Positions 1-7,935 of a DNA stretch of 30,473 bases are shown one piece after another. This stretch comes from Candidatus Aerophobetes bacterium Ae_b3b (lineage in GTDB: Bacteria; Aerophobota; Aerophobia; Aerophobales; AE-B3A), in the NCBI GenBank assembly GCA_005223085.1, contig NJBP01000024.1, positions 1 through 30,473 of the forward strand. The letters run 5' to 3'. Positions within the stretch are counted from its first letter, which is position 1; each line of letters begins with the position of its first letter. The notes under the pieces were generated by a model. The model saw only the letters and a list, made by a program, of their open reading frames with translations, was not told where the DNA came from and searched no databases. The translations under genes were made by a program, and so were the position numbers.

Positions 1-156
1 CTCCAGGTTATATGAGTTAGACATTAAAGTTTTAACATTTGAGGGCATGATATCATCAAGATACCTCATTCTCTCAACATTTACATCTAAAATAGTTACC
101 TGAGCCCTCATTCCTGCTGCAATTTTTCCTGCAAGTTCCTTCAGAAGAATTTCTCA
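1..156 (-). pseudogene. Alanine dehydrogenase remnant (NAD-binding part), runs off the window
   Basis: Reading leftward on the minus strand, the peptide contains GKIAAGMRAQVTILDVN followed by RMRYLDDIMPSN and TLMSNSYNLE. This matches the Rossmann segment of alanine dehydrogenase (second strand ending in an acidic residue, then the LDDI...TLMSN region). The part that should hold the GxGxxG loop is not recognisable, and the same frame has a TGA at 154-156. No start codon with a ribosome binding site precedes it, and no N-terminal half is seen between here and the aminotransferase gene. I read this as a broken gene whose 3' part continues outside the window. The family call rests on recalled motifs. 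Whether the downstream part is intact cannot be seen. Confidence 0.6.
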
Positions 157-290
157 TTCTACAGGGGTGCAGTTCAAAATCAGTGCCTTACATATTCCTG
201 TAAGATTTCACCTGGCTCTTTATTACTTAAAGCCAACTTAACCCGATCCAATGAAGAAAAGTTCGGCTTGGATATCAAAAGTCTCAATCC

Positions 291-1574
291 CTATTTCTTC
301 ACATGGGCCTGCTTGGCCACTGTTAAAGCCTCTTCACATGTAGTTAATGTATGCTCCACATCTTTCTCTGTGTGAGATAAGGATATAAACCAATTATGTG
401 CCGGATGCAAAAGTATCCCTTTCCTGATAACTCTGGTAAAAAAATCCCGGCGGATGGCTTCTCTTAACTTTAAGTCCTCATATTTGAATCTCAAAAACGG
501 CATGGGTGCGAGGGGCCACCCCGTCGCCTCTGCTTCTATTTTCATGTTTTCCGCCAAATTATTTAACCCGGTTATTAATTTCTCTCCTAAACTCCAGAAA
601 TGTTGTGGTCCTTGGAAAGTCTCTAATTCCTCAATCGTAGTTAAAGCAGCAATGATAGCAATCGTCTCTGGATTAAATGTTCCTGATATAGCAGTCTTTG
701 TAAAGGCTTCCATAATTTCTTTTTTTCCTACCACAGCTGCAATGGGAAAACCGTTAGCCATTCCCTTGCTTACCGTAGTTAAATCAGGAATCACTCCCAA
801 ATATTCCTGGACCCCCCCTAAAGATATCCTAAATCCCGTCTTGATCTCGTCGAAGATTAAAACTACCTCATGTTGGTGGGTCATCTGTTTAATCTCTTGC
901 AAGGTTTGTTTAAGGGGGGATAAGACTAGTTCCTCGGGAGCTATTATAACTGCAGCGATCTCATCTTTGTTCTCCACCAAAATTCTCTCCAGCGAAGTTA
1001 AATCATTAGCATCGTACTCATAAATATCCTGTTTAATACTCGGTGGTACACCTGGTACCTGGCTTGTCTTCTCAATAGGGGAACGTTCCCAAGGCACAGT
1101 AGTCGTTCCCCCACCTCTCACGCACCAATCATGCCACCCATGATAACCACACATAGCAACTTTATTCTTACCAGTGAAGGCTCTAGCAATACGGATGCTA
1201 GCTGATGTGGCTTCAGAACCAGTTTTATGTAAAGTAGCCATCTCTGCACATGGTATTATTTCAATTAATTTCTTTAAAAGCTGATTTTGAAGAGGAGGGT
1301 TAAAGGTGAGAAGTACTCCTTCTTCTAATTGCCTCTTGACTGCTTGGTTTACCTTAGGGTAGGCGTACCCCAAGATGATGGGACCAAAGGAAAGAATAAA
1401 ATCAATAAACTCGTTACCATCTACATCCCAACAGTGAGAACCTTTTCCTTTGGTAATATAAACTGGAGAAGAGCCATAAATAAGTTGAAATCTAGAGGCT
1501 TGAACTCCTCCTGGAAAGACTTGCTTTGCTAATTCTAGCATTTGCTCTGATTTTTCAAAACTGTAAAGTTTCAT
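291..1574 (-). CDS. Class III aminotransferase, glutamate-1-semialdehyde aminomutase-like
   Basis: This is a PLP-dependent fold-type I enzyme of 427 residues, the usual length for HemL-like class III aminotransferases. Visible marks are the PLP phosphate/ring region GSEATSASIRIARAFTGK (119-136), YHGWHDW (144-150), the cofactor aspartate in IFDEIKTGFR (Asp242) and the Schiff-base lysine in SKGMANGFP (Lys270). The start is set by AAGGAGGAGATGAGAAATG. It is the last gene of the catabolic locus on this side and has no haem-biosynthesis neighbours. It is therefore more likely to transaminate an amino- or keto-sugar or a semialdehyde from the pathway than to act as HemL. Upstream lie the phosphotriesterase and transposase relics, so its original operon link may be broken. 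The family is certain, the substrate unknown. Confidence 0.9.
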   Translation of the reverse strand: MKLYSFEKSEQMLELAKQVFPGGVQASRFQLIYGSSPVYITKGKGSHCWDVDGNEFIDFILSFGPIILGYAYPKVNQAVKRQLEEGVLLTFNPPLQNQLLKKLIEIIPCAEMATLHKTGSEATSASIRIARAFTGKNKVAMCGYHGWHDWCVRGGGTTTVPWERSPIEKTSQVPGVPPSIKQDIYEYDANDLTSLERILVENKDEIAAVIIAPEELVLSPLKQTLQEIKQMTHQHEVVLIFDEIKTGFRISLGGVQEYLGVIPDLTTVSKGMANGFPIAAVVGKKEIMEAFTKTAISGTFNPETIAIIAALTTIEELETFQGPQHFWSLGEKLITGLNNLAENMKIEAEATGWPLAPMPFLRFKYEDLKLREAIRRDFFTRVIRKGILLHPAHNWFISLSHTEKDVEHTLTTCEEALTVAKQAHVKK

Positions 1575-1607
1575 TTCTCATCTCCTCCTTCCCCAACGTA
1601 ATTTTTC

Positions 1608-1748
1608 TCAAAAGGCGAGCACCTCCCTGGGATTGTCGACAAGCAACGTATTTACCTCCCTTTGAGATACTCCCAACTGTTTCAATCTAGGTACTATATT
1701 AACTAGCAAATGCTCATACCCACCCCCTCCATACTTATGCAAGTTCAT
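1608..1748 (-). pseudogene. C-terminal relic of a phosphotriesterase-family hydrolase
   Basis: The minus-strand frame that ends in TGA at 1608-1610 reads HKYGGGGYEHLLVNIVPRL, then KQLGVSQREVNTLLVDNPRE and VLAF-stop. This is the characteristic end of phosphotriesterase-family (PF02126) proteins: a YGGPGY-like turn, a helix, then the DNPR...LAF tail. Only about 43 codons remain. Upstream the frame runs straight into the transposase remnant, and none of the metal-binding histidines of the family are present. The stop lies 33 bases before the aminotransferase start, which suggests the intact hydrolase once preceded that gene in the operon. The motif match is strong although the fragment is short. 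Confidence 0.7.
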
Positions 1749-2638
1749 TAAGAAGTCTCTTTTTCAGGGTAACAATGTAGGAGAAGCCTTGCTCTTTGAT
1801 GCAATCGAGAACCTTCTGACTTACCATACCCCGATCGACTACAAAGATAATTCGTTTAAGGTTAAATCGCTTCTTTAAGTCATCTATAGTTTCTATTACC
1901 GTAGTTTTATCCGCTCTATCCCCTTCGAAGACTTTATGAGCGATAGGTATTCCTTCATCGCCTGCTAAAAGACCAATAACGATCTGATGTTTATCGGGAC
2001 GGTGATCTCTTGATTTGCTATGTTTTGCTATGGAGGGGCCCTCTCCCTCGAAGTAGCTGGAGGTAGTATCATAAAAAGATAAGGTTAAGCTTGAGGGTAA
2101 ATAAATCACGTAATTTATAGTAGAGATCTTTTTCTATATCTTCTTTCATTTCTTCTAAGTAGTCCATGCTTCGGTAAAAATCGTGAGGGGAAAGGTGAGT
2201 GTTTTCCAGCTCTGGTAGGTACACTTTCTCTTTGTACCAGGAAGAGATAGCCAGCTTACTTAAAGGGTCAACTAATCGATTGGCCACCATCAAAAATGAG
2301 ATGAGCTCCACCGGTATCTTTGTTTCAGTATGTCTCATATGGCCATCTATCAATTCATCTAAGCCGAGCTCTTTCCAAAGATGTCTTGCTGCGAGGATAT
2401 CCCCCTAGCGAGGAGATTTCTTTGCTTTTAAGTTCTCTACATTTAGATCCTCTCTTTCGCAGATGCGGCAAAGACCTTTAATGAGTTTTTCTAAGTCTGT
2501 ATTTTTAAACTTTTCCAGGTTGCCTAGCTTAGCAACTACTCTCTGTCTTGATTGACCTTTATGCCAGTAATTTTCTACTATTTTGACATATCGGTAGAGC
2601 TTCCCTTTTGACCTGGTCTCACTTATGCGAGGGAACAT
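1735..2638 (-). pseudogene. IS1634-family transposase remnant (nonsense codon, frameshift, truncated)
   Basis: The N-terminal piece begins MFPRISETRSKGKLYRYVKI and contains QRVVAKLGNLEKF, typical of IS1634-like DDE transposases. An in-frame TAG at 2405-2407 stands where the family usually has tyrosine, between KKSPR and GDILAARHLWKELGLDELI. The frame then continues to LRDLFTLKLNLIF, where an A5 run (2073-2077, T5 on the coding strand) shifts it by one base. Skipping one T restores the family reading FYDTTSSYFEGEGP, which carries the first catalytic aspartate. The second aspartate lies in IIFVVDRGMVS. After YIVTLKKR the match ends near 1750 and a phosphotriesterase tail follows, so the glutamate-bearing half is missing. 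Three independent lesions make it a dead element. No convincing right-end inverted repeat was found. Confidence 0.85.
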
Positions 2639-2650
2639 TTGACACCATTA

Positions 2651-2697
2651 ATTTTGATATATAATTCTTATTTAATCTTCTATTGTTATATCAAAAT
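2651..2697. repeat. 11-bp perfect inverted repeat upstream of the transposase relic
   Basis: ATTTTGATATA at 2651-2661 is repeated inverted as TATATCAAAAT at 2687-2697, with 25 AT-rich bases between. It lies just upstream of the transposase start codon (2638). It could be an element-end structure, a transposase operator, or chance in AT-rich DNA. The matching opposite element end was not located. Confidence 0.5.
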
Positions 2698-2698
2698 A

Positions 2699-3009
2699 AT
2701 CCAAGTTGTTAAGGAGCAACAAGCTCAAATTTGGCACTATGCAATTTCAATTCCTAAAATAAAAATCCTTATATAACAAGGGTTACAGAGATTCAAGTGG
2801 CTGAAAATGGCGTTTTACTGTCAAACTTGGGTTGAGAAGATTGGTCGACGGAGATTGGAATCCAGACGAGTTTCTCGTTGCTCAACCCGGAGAAAAAATT
2901 GTGCCCACCTACGTCGGGGGTATTGTCCAGGCCAAAGCCTCTGGTAAGGAACAACGTCGATGATGGGTGAGAAACTTCGTTCTCAAATGGGCTTACCAAG
3001 CTTTTGGCA
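2699..3009. other. Gene-free stretch with a short protein-like frame and inverted repeats
   Basis: No intact gene is seen between the transposase relic and the first DapA-family gene. On the plus strand, 2805-2963 is an open frame without a start codon. It includes GDWNPDEFLVAQPGEKIVP and TYVGGIVQAKASGKEQRR, which looks protein-like but matches no family I can name. GGGTTGAG (2829-2836) is repeated inverted as CTCAACCC (2881-2888). Inside it ACGAG-TTT-CTCGT can pair, and TGAGAA-ACTTCG-TTCTCA lies near 2970. It may be a decayed gene fragment moved in with the insertion element, or a structured non-coding segment. The sequence alone does not decide. Confidence 0.35.
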
Positions 3010-3894
3010 TTATATCAACGCTAGATCTCGAAGTTTAGCTTCTAGTTTCTTCTTTTCTTCTGGAGTGAGTTCCCTGAGAGGTTTTCTGGCATAGCCACCT
3101 TTTCTTCCCCGGAGCTCAAGGGCTGCTTTGTATGTAGCAATGTAAGGACCCTTCAATGCTGCCCTTATCTCTAACATTCTGTATTGAAGTTGAACTGCTT
3201 TTTCATAATCTCCCTCTTTAAAGGCCCGGTAAAGCTGAACAGGAATCTCGGGAAATACATTTCCAACCACCAGCACAGTTCCTTTCGCTCCCATAAGTAG
3301 TCCTGCCAAGACGAGATCATCGGTACCAATGATGAGGTTAAACTCATCTCCGACAACCTGTTTGAATTTACAGAAAGCTAAGAGTCTATCACTAGAGTCC
3401 TTCATCCCTACTATATTATCCAACTGAATGAGTCTGGACAGAAACTGAGGGGTTATCTCAAAACCGGTACGGGCAGGATTGTTGTAAATAAAGAAAGGAA
3501 GGTCGGTTGCTGAGGTTACATCTCGGTAATAGGAATAAATAGCCTCCTCATCATGTTTATAGTAGAAGGCAGGTACTGCTGCAATGGCATCTACGCCAGC
3601 TTCTGCTGCAATTTCTGCCTGTTGGATCACTTGGCGGGTGCTGGGGGAGCCTACCTGGGCAATTACAAACATATCATTTTCCCTTACCGCCTCCACCATT
3701 AAGCGATCAAATCTTTGATAATCATCGGGAGAAAGCATAGGACCTTCGCCATAGGTACCACTGGCGAAAATTCCGTCGACTCCCTTCTCAGCCAAAAACT
3801 TAATATGTCCTTTTAAGACTTCTCCATCAATTTCACCCTCTTTGGTAAAGGGGGTGAACGATGCCACAAGTACACCTTCTATTTTTTTTGCCAT
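3010..3894 (-). CDS. DapA-family lyase/aldolase, copy 1 (dihydrodipicolinate synthase/N-acetylneuraminate lyase superfamily)
   Basis: This is a TIM-barrel class I aldolase of 294 residues, the standard size. The carboxylate-binding loop reads GTYGEG (46-51) in place of the usual GTTGE. The catalytic tyrosine is in YNNPARTG (Tyr137) and the Schiff-base lysine in IVGMKDSS (Lys165), so it should be active. AGGAGGT precedes the ATG at a good distance. It lies 52 bases downstream of the LarA-like gene, and a second family member lies on that gene's other side. In a catabolic operon such enzymes usually cleave or dehydrate 2-keto-3-deoxy sugar acids rather than make lysine. True DapA cannot be excluded from motifs, but the altered GTYGE loop and the context argue against it. 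Confidence 0.9.
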   Translation of the reverse strand: MAKKIEGVLVASFTPFTKEGEIDGEVLKGHIKFLAEKGVDGIFASGTYGEGPMLSPDDYQRFDRLMVEAVRENDMFVIAQVGSPSTRQVIQQAEIAAEAGVDAIAAVPAFYYKHDEEAIYSYYRDVTSATDLPFFIYNNPARTGFEITPQFLSRLIQLDNIVGMKDSSDRLLAFCKFKQVVGDEFNLIIGTDDLVLAGLLMGAKGTVLVVGNVFPEIPVQLYRAFKEGDYEKAVQLQYRMLEIRAALKGPYIATYKAALELRGRKGGYARKPLRELTPEEKKKLEAKLRDLALI

Positions 3895-3946
3895 TGTTTA
3901 TCTACCTCCTAATGGTATTTTGGCAATTTTCCGATTCTCTCGACTC

Positions 3947-5263
3947 TCACATCTCATAATTTTTTTCTTGCCCTTTAACATACGGTAATGATATACCACC
4001 CAAGGACATAACGCCTACTTTCGCTTTTTCCCCACATTTCTTGAAAGCTCTTTTGAGAGCCTCCTGCATTGATCTTGTCCAATTAAGATGGAGTTGATCA
4101 GCTTTTTCAGCAGAGATTCCTTCAGTTACAATTATCATATCTGACTTCTGCTGTGCCTGTAGTATCTTATAAATGGCAGGGGAGTTAGCCATTTCATAGC
4201 TGTATTTTTCTGCTTTTATCTCTTCAAGATACTCTTCAGGGGTAGGCCAAGGTCTGCTTAGTGATTCCTCATATAATTTCTTGGTTAAAGATGGCCCGAG
4301 TTCTTCAGAACAATAGGCAGCTATGATTCTTACTCCCCCATTCTTAACTACCTCTGCGGTACTCATCATAGGGACATTACTCATGTCAAAATACCAATGT
4401 TTGGGATTGGCACTGGCAATTACAATATCTGCCCTCTCAGGAAATCCTACACCGAAGACTTTCAGGAAGAACTTTATTCCTTCTTTCTGGGCCTTAACGG
4501 GGTTTCCTGCCACTGCTTCCATTATCTCCAGTTTGGAATCAAGAATAACGTTGACAACCATATCTAGGCCAGCCATATTTGCTGCCTCAACCATATCCAT
4601 CCAGCAAGGGTTGTTATTGGTTCTTCCAAACCATGACTGAGGGGAACGAGCGAGTTCTCCATGATTATGAAAGATAGATTCTTTACCTGCTACTCCTGGT
4701 AATAGTATTTTTGGTCCACCACAGAAACCAGAATAAGCATGAGCCTCAAGACTACCGATACCAATCTTTATGTCTGAGTCGGCTACCGCACGGTTAATCC
4801 ATAAGGGGGTACCAAATTTAGTTTTCCCTATATACTTTAACTGATTCTTATCCTCAGCATTATGTTGGATAATTCTTATTTTCCCTTCGGATACTATTTG
4901 CTTACCCACTTTTTTTTGTATTTCTTCTTTCTCCATTGGTCTGTGAATACCGGCGGCAATAATTATGCAAATATCCTCAGCTTTAACTCCAGCTTTTTTT
5001 AATCGCTCCAACAGAATGGGAAGGATTCTATGTGCAGGGGTAGGCCGGGTATAATCATCACAGATTATGGCAACTTTCTTGCCGCAAGCGGCCTTTTTCT
5101 CTATCGGATCCATACCCATTGGTCTGTCCAGAATCTTGTTTATCCTATCTTCCAGATTTAGAGCTGTCGACACTTGTTTTGGCCATCCCACAAGAAGAAG
5201 GTTTTTATCCGGGATTTCAAATTGGATCTTTTCTTCCCCATAGGGAATCTCTATTTGTGCCAT
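3947..5263 (-). CDS. larA: LarA-family nickel-dependent 2-hydroxyacid racemase/epimerase (DUF2088)
   Basis: The 438-residue protein has the LarA two-domain layout. Conserved sites are visible: DDYTRPTP (69-76), GIHRPM with His107, LEAHAYSGF with His175, GGPK with Lys185, and FHNHG with His199/His201. In lactate racemase the equivalent residues bind the nickel-pincer cofactor; the lysine holds it covalently and the histidines bind nickel or act as acid/base. The AAGGAGGGATAG before the ATG is formed by the last codons and stop of the preceding gene (4-base gap), implying coupled translation. Known LarA homologues interconvert epimers of several 2-hydroxyacids, including sugar acids. Within this operon I infer a sugar-acid C2 epimerase. 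The cofactor genes larB, larC and larE are not in the window. Confidence 0.87.
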   Translation of the reverse strand: MAQIEIPYGEEKIQFEIPDKNLLLVGWPKQVSTALNLEDRINKILDRPMGMDPIEKKAACGKKVAIICDDYTRPTPAHRILPILLERLKKAGVKAEDICIIIAAGIHRPMEKEEIQKKVGKQIVSEGKIRIIQHNAEDKNQLKYIGKTKFGTPLWINRAVADSDIKIGIGSLEAHAYSGFCGGPKILLPGVAGKESIFHNHGELARSPQSWFGRTNNNPCWMDMVEAANMAGLDMVVNVILDSKLEIMEAVAGNPVKAQKEGIKFFLKVFGVGFPERADIVIASANPKHWYFDMSNVPMMSTAEVVKNGGVRIIAAYCSEELGPSLTKKLYEESLSRPWPTPEEYLEEIKAEKYSYEMANSPAIYKILQAQQKSDMIIVTEGISAEKADQLHLNWTRSMQEALKRAFKKCGEKAKVGVMSLGGISLPYVKGQEKNYEM

Positions 5264-5267
5264 GTTG

Positions 5268-6170
5268 CTATCCCTCCTTAGGCAACAGGCCCAATTCTTT
5301 CAAAACCTGAGCTATCTGTTTCTTTTGTCTAGAATCAATACTGGGTAAGGGAAGTCTTACCGACCCTCCGGCTAAACCCAACATTTTCAGAGCTTCTTTA
5401 CAAGGAGAAACATAACCTGGTTCGTATTCTAAGAATCTGTTGAGGTTTTGAAGTTTCGTATGAATCTTAAACGCATTTTCATAGGATTCCTCCTCAAAGG
5501 CCTGATACAATTCAACCATCTGTGAGGGAACTATACAGGCAGCGGTAGAGAAAATTCCCTTTGCTCCCACACATAGGCTAGGATAAAATTGACTGTCGAT
5601 CCCTGTTAGGATCGCGATTTTATTACCCGCCAGCCGGATTATCTCTACTAATTGGCCCAAATCTGGGTTACTCTGTTTTAGCCCTATGATACCTTTCACC
5701 TCTGCAAGACGTTGAATAACAAGAGGAGTTAGATCATTTCCCGTATAAAGAGGATTATTGTAAACTATCACTGGTATATTCACATTGGATACAACAGTTT
5801 TATAATGTTCGTATAAAGAATCATCAGGTAATCTAAAGTAGTAAGGCGGTGTAATGATTGCCGCCTGAGCTCCTGCTTCTTGAGCTTCTTGGGTAAGAAT
5901 TATGGTCTCCTTGGTACCACAGGCTGCAGTTCCTGCTATAACAGGAATCTTGCCTTGGATAGTTTCAGCTATTGTTTCTACTACCATACTCTTTTCTTCT
6001 TTTAACAGATGGCAGAACTCTCCGTTACCACCGGTGCACATTATTCCATGCACTCCTTTGCTAATTAGATATTCCGTTAACCCTTCTAGTCCTTTTAAAT
6101 CAACTTCACCTTCGGGGGTAAAAGGAGTAATTATAGCTGGAATTATCCCTCTTAGCTGTTCTCTTTCCAT
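5268..6170 (-). CDS. DapA-family lyase/aldolase, copy 2
   Basis: This 300-residue TIM-barrel class I aldolase has a substrate loop CTGGNGEFCHL, so GGNGE replaces GTTGE. Tyr137 lies in YNNPLYTG and the Schiff-base lysine is Lys165 in IIGLKQSN. It is clearly diverged from copy 1 and not a recent duplicate. It starts two bases after the stop of the RmlD-like gene, with AAAAGGGAA inside that gene's end as ribosome binding site, and ends four bases before the LarA-like gene. The tight packing indicates one transcript with coupled translation. Both copies keep the catalytic residues but differ in the substrate loop, so I infer different substrates or successive steps on a keto-deoxy sugar acid. Confidence 0.9.
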   Translation of the reverse strand: MEREQLRGIIPAIITPFTPEGEVDLKGLEGLTEYLISKGVHGIMCTGGNGEFCHLLKEEKSMVVETIAETIQGKIPVIAGTAACGTKETIILTQEAQEAGAQAAIITPPYYFRLPDDSLYEHYKTVVSNVNIPVIVYNNPLYTGNDLTPLVIQRLAEVKGIIGLKQSNPDLGQLVEIIRLAGNKIAILTGIDSQFYPSLCVGAKGIFSTAACIVPSQMVELYQAFEEESYENAFKIHTKLQNLNRFLEYEPGYVSPCKEALKMLGLAGGSVRLPLPSIDSRQKKQIAQVLKELGLLPKEG

Positions 6171-6172
6171 TT

Positions 6173-7159
6173 TTATTCCCTTTTTTCTCTACCTCTCAAC
6201 TGAGCTTTCATTATTTTTAATCCTTCTTCATATCCTGTCATTTTACGATCCAGAGTTTTCTCTATCTTACTTACATCTAAACTGGCATTTCTGGGGAGCT
6301 CATTAATTAACTGAGGTACAATGCTATGGTCAACCGCAAAAGATAAGAGAAGATCTTCCGGGGTCCCCAGCAAAACTAAATCTTCTTCCAAATCGAAAAC
6401 CCTGGCTATCTCTTTTACAAACTCATAACGGTTTGTGTTTTCTCTACCTGCTACATGGTATATTCCCTGTAAATTTCTGCTACACACCTCCAAAATCACT
6501 TCGGCTATATCACTGGCCAAGGTAGGAGACTGGGATATCTGCGTAGGTTGTTTTATCGCCTTACCCTTTCTGAGTAAACTAATAACTTTCACCGCCCAGC
6601 TATTTCTTTGAATACTTCTTTCCTCCCACAGTGACCACTGCTGAGGAATAGCAAAATTATGTCCGTATACATTGGCAACCCTGAGAATAACCCAGTCATC
6701 TGTATTATTTTGAGTAGCTATTTCCCCTTCCCGTTTGGTCTTGCCGTAACAATTTAGAGGAGATGGAAGATCATTCTCAGTGTATCTTTCGCTCAACTCT
6801 TTTTTTCCATCAAAGACCCAATCAGTAGAAATATAGATCATCTTAGCTCTCAAACTATGGCATACCTTTGCCACATTTTCTGTTCCTTTGACATTTACCT
6901 CATAGGCTAAATCAGGGCTTTTCTCACAACCTCCCAGACTCGCATAGGCGGCACTGTGTACTACAAAATCAGCTCGAAAATCCATAAGGCAATTTTTGCA
7001 AGCATTCTGGTCAGTAATGTCCAAGATTCCCGATGTACAATTTTCTATCCGAGGAGGAAAAGAAAACCCTAAGCCTAAGACGGACAATTTTTGTTTTGCC
7101 TTATAGGCTACATTGCTTCCCACCAGTCCACTGGCTCCAGTTATGGCTATTCTTTTCAT
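6173..7159 (-). CDS. NAD(P)-dependent sugar reductase/epimerase, RmlD-like extended SDR
   Basis: The N-terminus MKRIAITGASGLVGSN holds the GxxGxxG nucleotide loop. YISTDWVFDG and SPLNCYGKTKREGE (YxxxK catalytic pair) are typical of the dTDP-4-dehydrorhamnose reductase branch of extended SDRs. I start it at the ATG at 7157-7159 (328 residues), preceded by TAGGGAAAG. An upstream in-frame TTG at 7189 would add ten residues but lacks a good ribosome binding site and disturbs the usual close start-to-loop spacing. No nucleotide-sugar genes are adjacent, so a role on a free sugar or sugar lactone of this pathway is likelier than rhamnose synthesis. The exact reaction is unknown. Confidence 0.85.
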   Translation of the reverse strand: MKRIAITGASGLVGSNVAYKAKQKLSVLGLGFSFPPRIENCTSGILDITDQNACKNCLMDFRADFVVHSAAYASLGGCEKSPDLAYEVNVKGTENVAKVCHSLRAKMIYISTDWVFDGKKELSERYTENDLPSPLNCYGKTKREGEIATQNNTDDWVILRVANVYGHNFAIPQQWSLWEERSIQRNSWAVKVISLLRKGKAIKQPTQISQSPTLASDIAEVILEVCSRNLQGIYHVAGRENTNRYEFVKEIARVFDLEEDLVLLGTPEDLLLSFAVDHSIVPQLINELPRNASLDVSKIEKTLDRKMTGYEEGLKIMKAQLRGREKRE

Positions 7160-7185
7160 TTTTCTTTCCCTAAAGGCCTTTATTC

Positions 7186-7935
7186 TCAAGCTTTTGAGAG
7201 TTTAAGTAATCGAGCAGCATTTTCATAAAGTATTTTCTCTTTAGCTTGCTGAGATATTTGGGCATCTTTTACCTTAGCTAGTTCTGCTCCAAGGTTCAAA
7301 GCTGGACTATCTGAGCCAAACAGTATCTTATCCTCTCCACATCTCTCTACCGCAGTTTTAATAATTAACCACTCTGTAGTAGTACCTGTTGTATCCAGAT
7401 AAATATTTTCTGCCTTCTCTGCTATAACAATAGCTTCCAACCAGTCTTCAAATCCCATGTGAGCCATGATGATCTTGGCCTGAGGAAATCTCTGGGCCAG
7501 GGCAGCTATTCGTCTGGGGTTTGAATAATCATCATTCCAGGTGTGGAATAAAAGCGGAATATCGTAGTGTATCGCTTTTTCCATCACTGGATCAACTATG
7601 GTTGAATCTGCGTAGTACCCATTAAGGGTGGGATGGAGCTTCAACCCCTTCATCCCGTACTCCTTTATACACTTATCTATTTCCTGCTTAACCAGTGTTT
7701 GTTTGTATCGGGGGGAGATAACTCCAAACCCGATCAGGCGCTCAGGATACTTTTTTACCGCATCGAATATCTCCTTATTTCCCTTGATGGGATCATAAGA
7801 AAGCTGCCAGGAATTCACGCAGGATATATCTACACCAAACTGGTCCATCAGTTTAATGAGACCCTCAAGATCAGCATAATCCTCACTCCATCCTACCCAG
7901 GAAGTGCCTAAGTGCGCATGAATATCAATAATCAT
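7186..7935 (-). CDS. Amidohydrolase-2 family metal-dependent hydrolase
   Basis: This is a compact TIM-barrel hydrolase of 249 residues (PF04909 type). Metal ligands are visible: the HxH pair in MIIDIHAHLG (His6, His8), the barrel histidines in LLFHTW and IIMAHMGFEDW, and the aspartate in LFGSDSPALNLG. GLKLHPTLNG matches the conserved strand carrying KLHP. Its ATG overlaps the preceding SDR stop as ATGA, so translation is coupled. Family members act as lactonases, decarboxylases or hydratases. In a sugar dehydrogenase operon a lactonase following an oxidation step is a sensible guess, not shown by the sequence. Confidence 0.88.
   Translation of the reverse strand: MIIDIHAHLGTSWVGWSEDYADLEGLIKLMDQFGVDISCVNSWQLSYDPIKGNKEIFDAVKKYPERLIGFGVISPRYKQTLVKQEIDKCIKEYGMKGLKLHPTLNGYYADSTIVDPVMEKAIHYDIPLLFHTWNDDYSNPRRIAALAQRFPQAKIIMAHMGFEDWLEAIVIAEKAENIYLDTTGTTTEWLIIKTAVERCGEDKILFGSDSPALNLGAELAKVKDAQISQQAKEKILYENAARLLKLSKA

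Noticed and set aside
180-290. Short uroporphyrinogen decarboxylase-like gene
   Set aside because: Only about 12 residues resemble that family; there is no proper start and the frame stops after about 36 codons. Mentioned only as a possible scar.
454-1023. 189-codon open frame on the plus strand
   Set aside because: It lies fully antisense to the aminotransferase gene, has no ribosome site, and its peptide matches nothing known.
2073-2077. Programmed ribosomal frameshift in the transposase (T5 run on the coding strand)
   Set aside because: Some insertion sequences use slippage, but IS1634 types are read in one frame. The separate in-frame TAG and the missing C-terminal half show decay instead.
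2829-2888. tRNA-like fold (8-bp closing stem, inner 5-bp stem)
   Set aside because: The T-loop sequence, an anticodon arm and the D-arm bases are absent, and the total length of 60 is too short for a tRNA.
7160-7189. TTG start for the RmlD-like gene
   Set aside because: It has no ribosome binding site and would put ten extra residues before the GxxGxxG loop. The ATG at 7159 has TAGGGAAAG.
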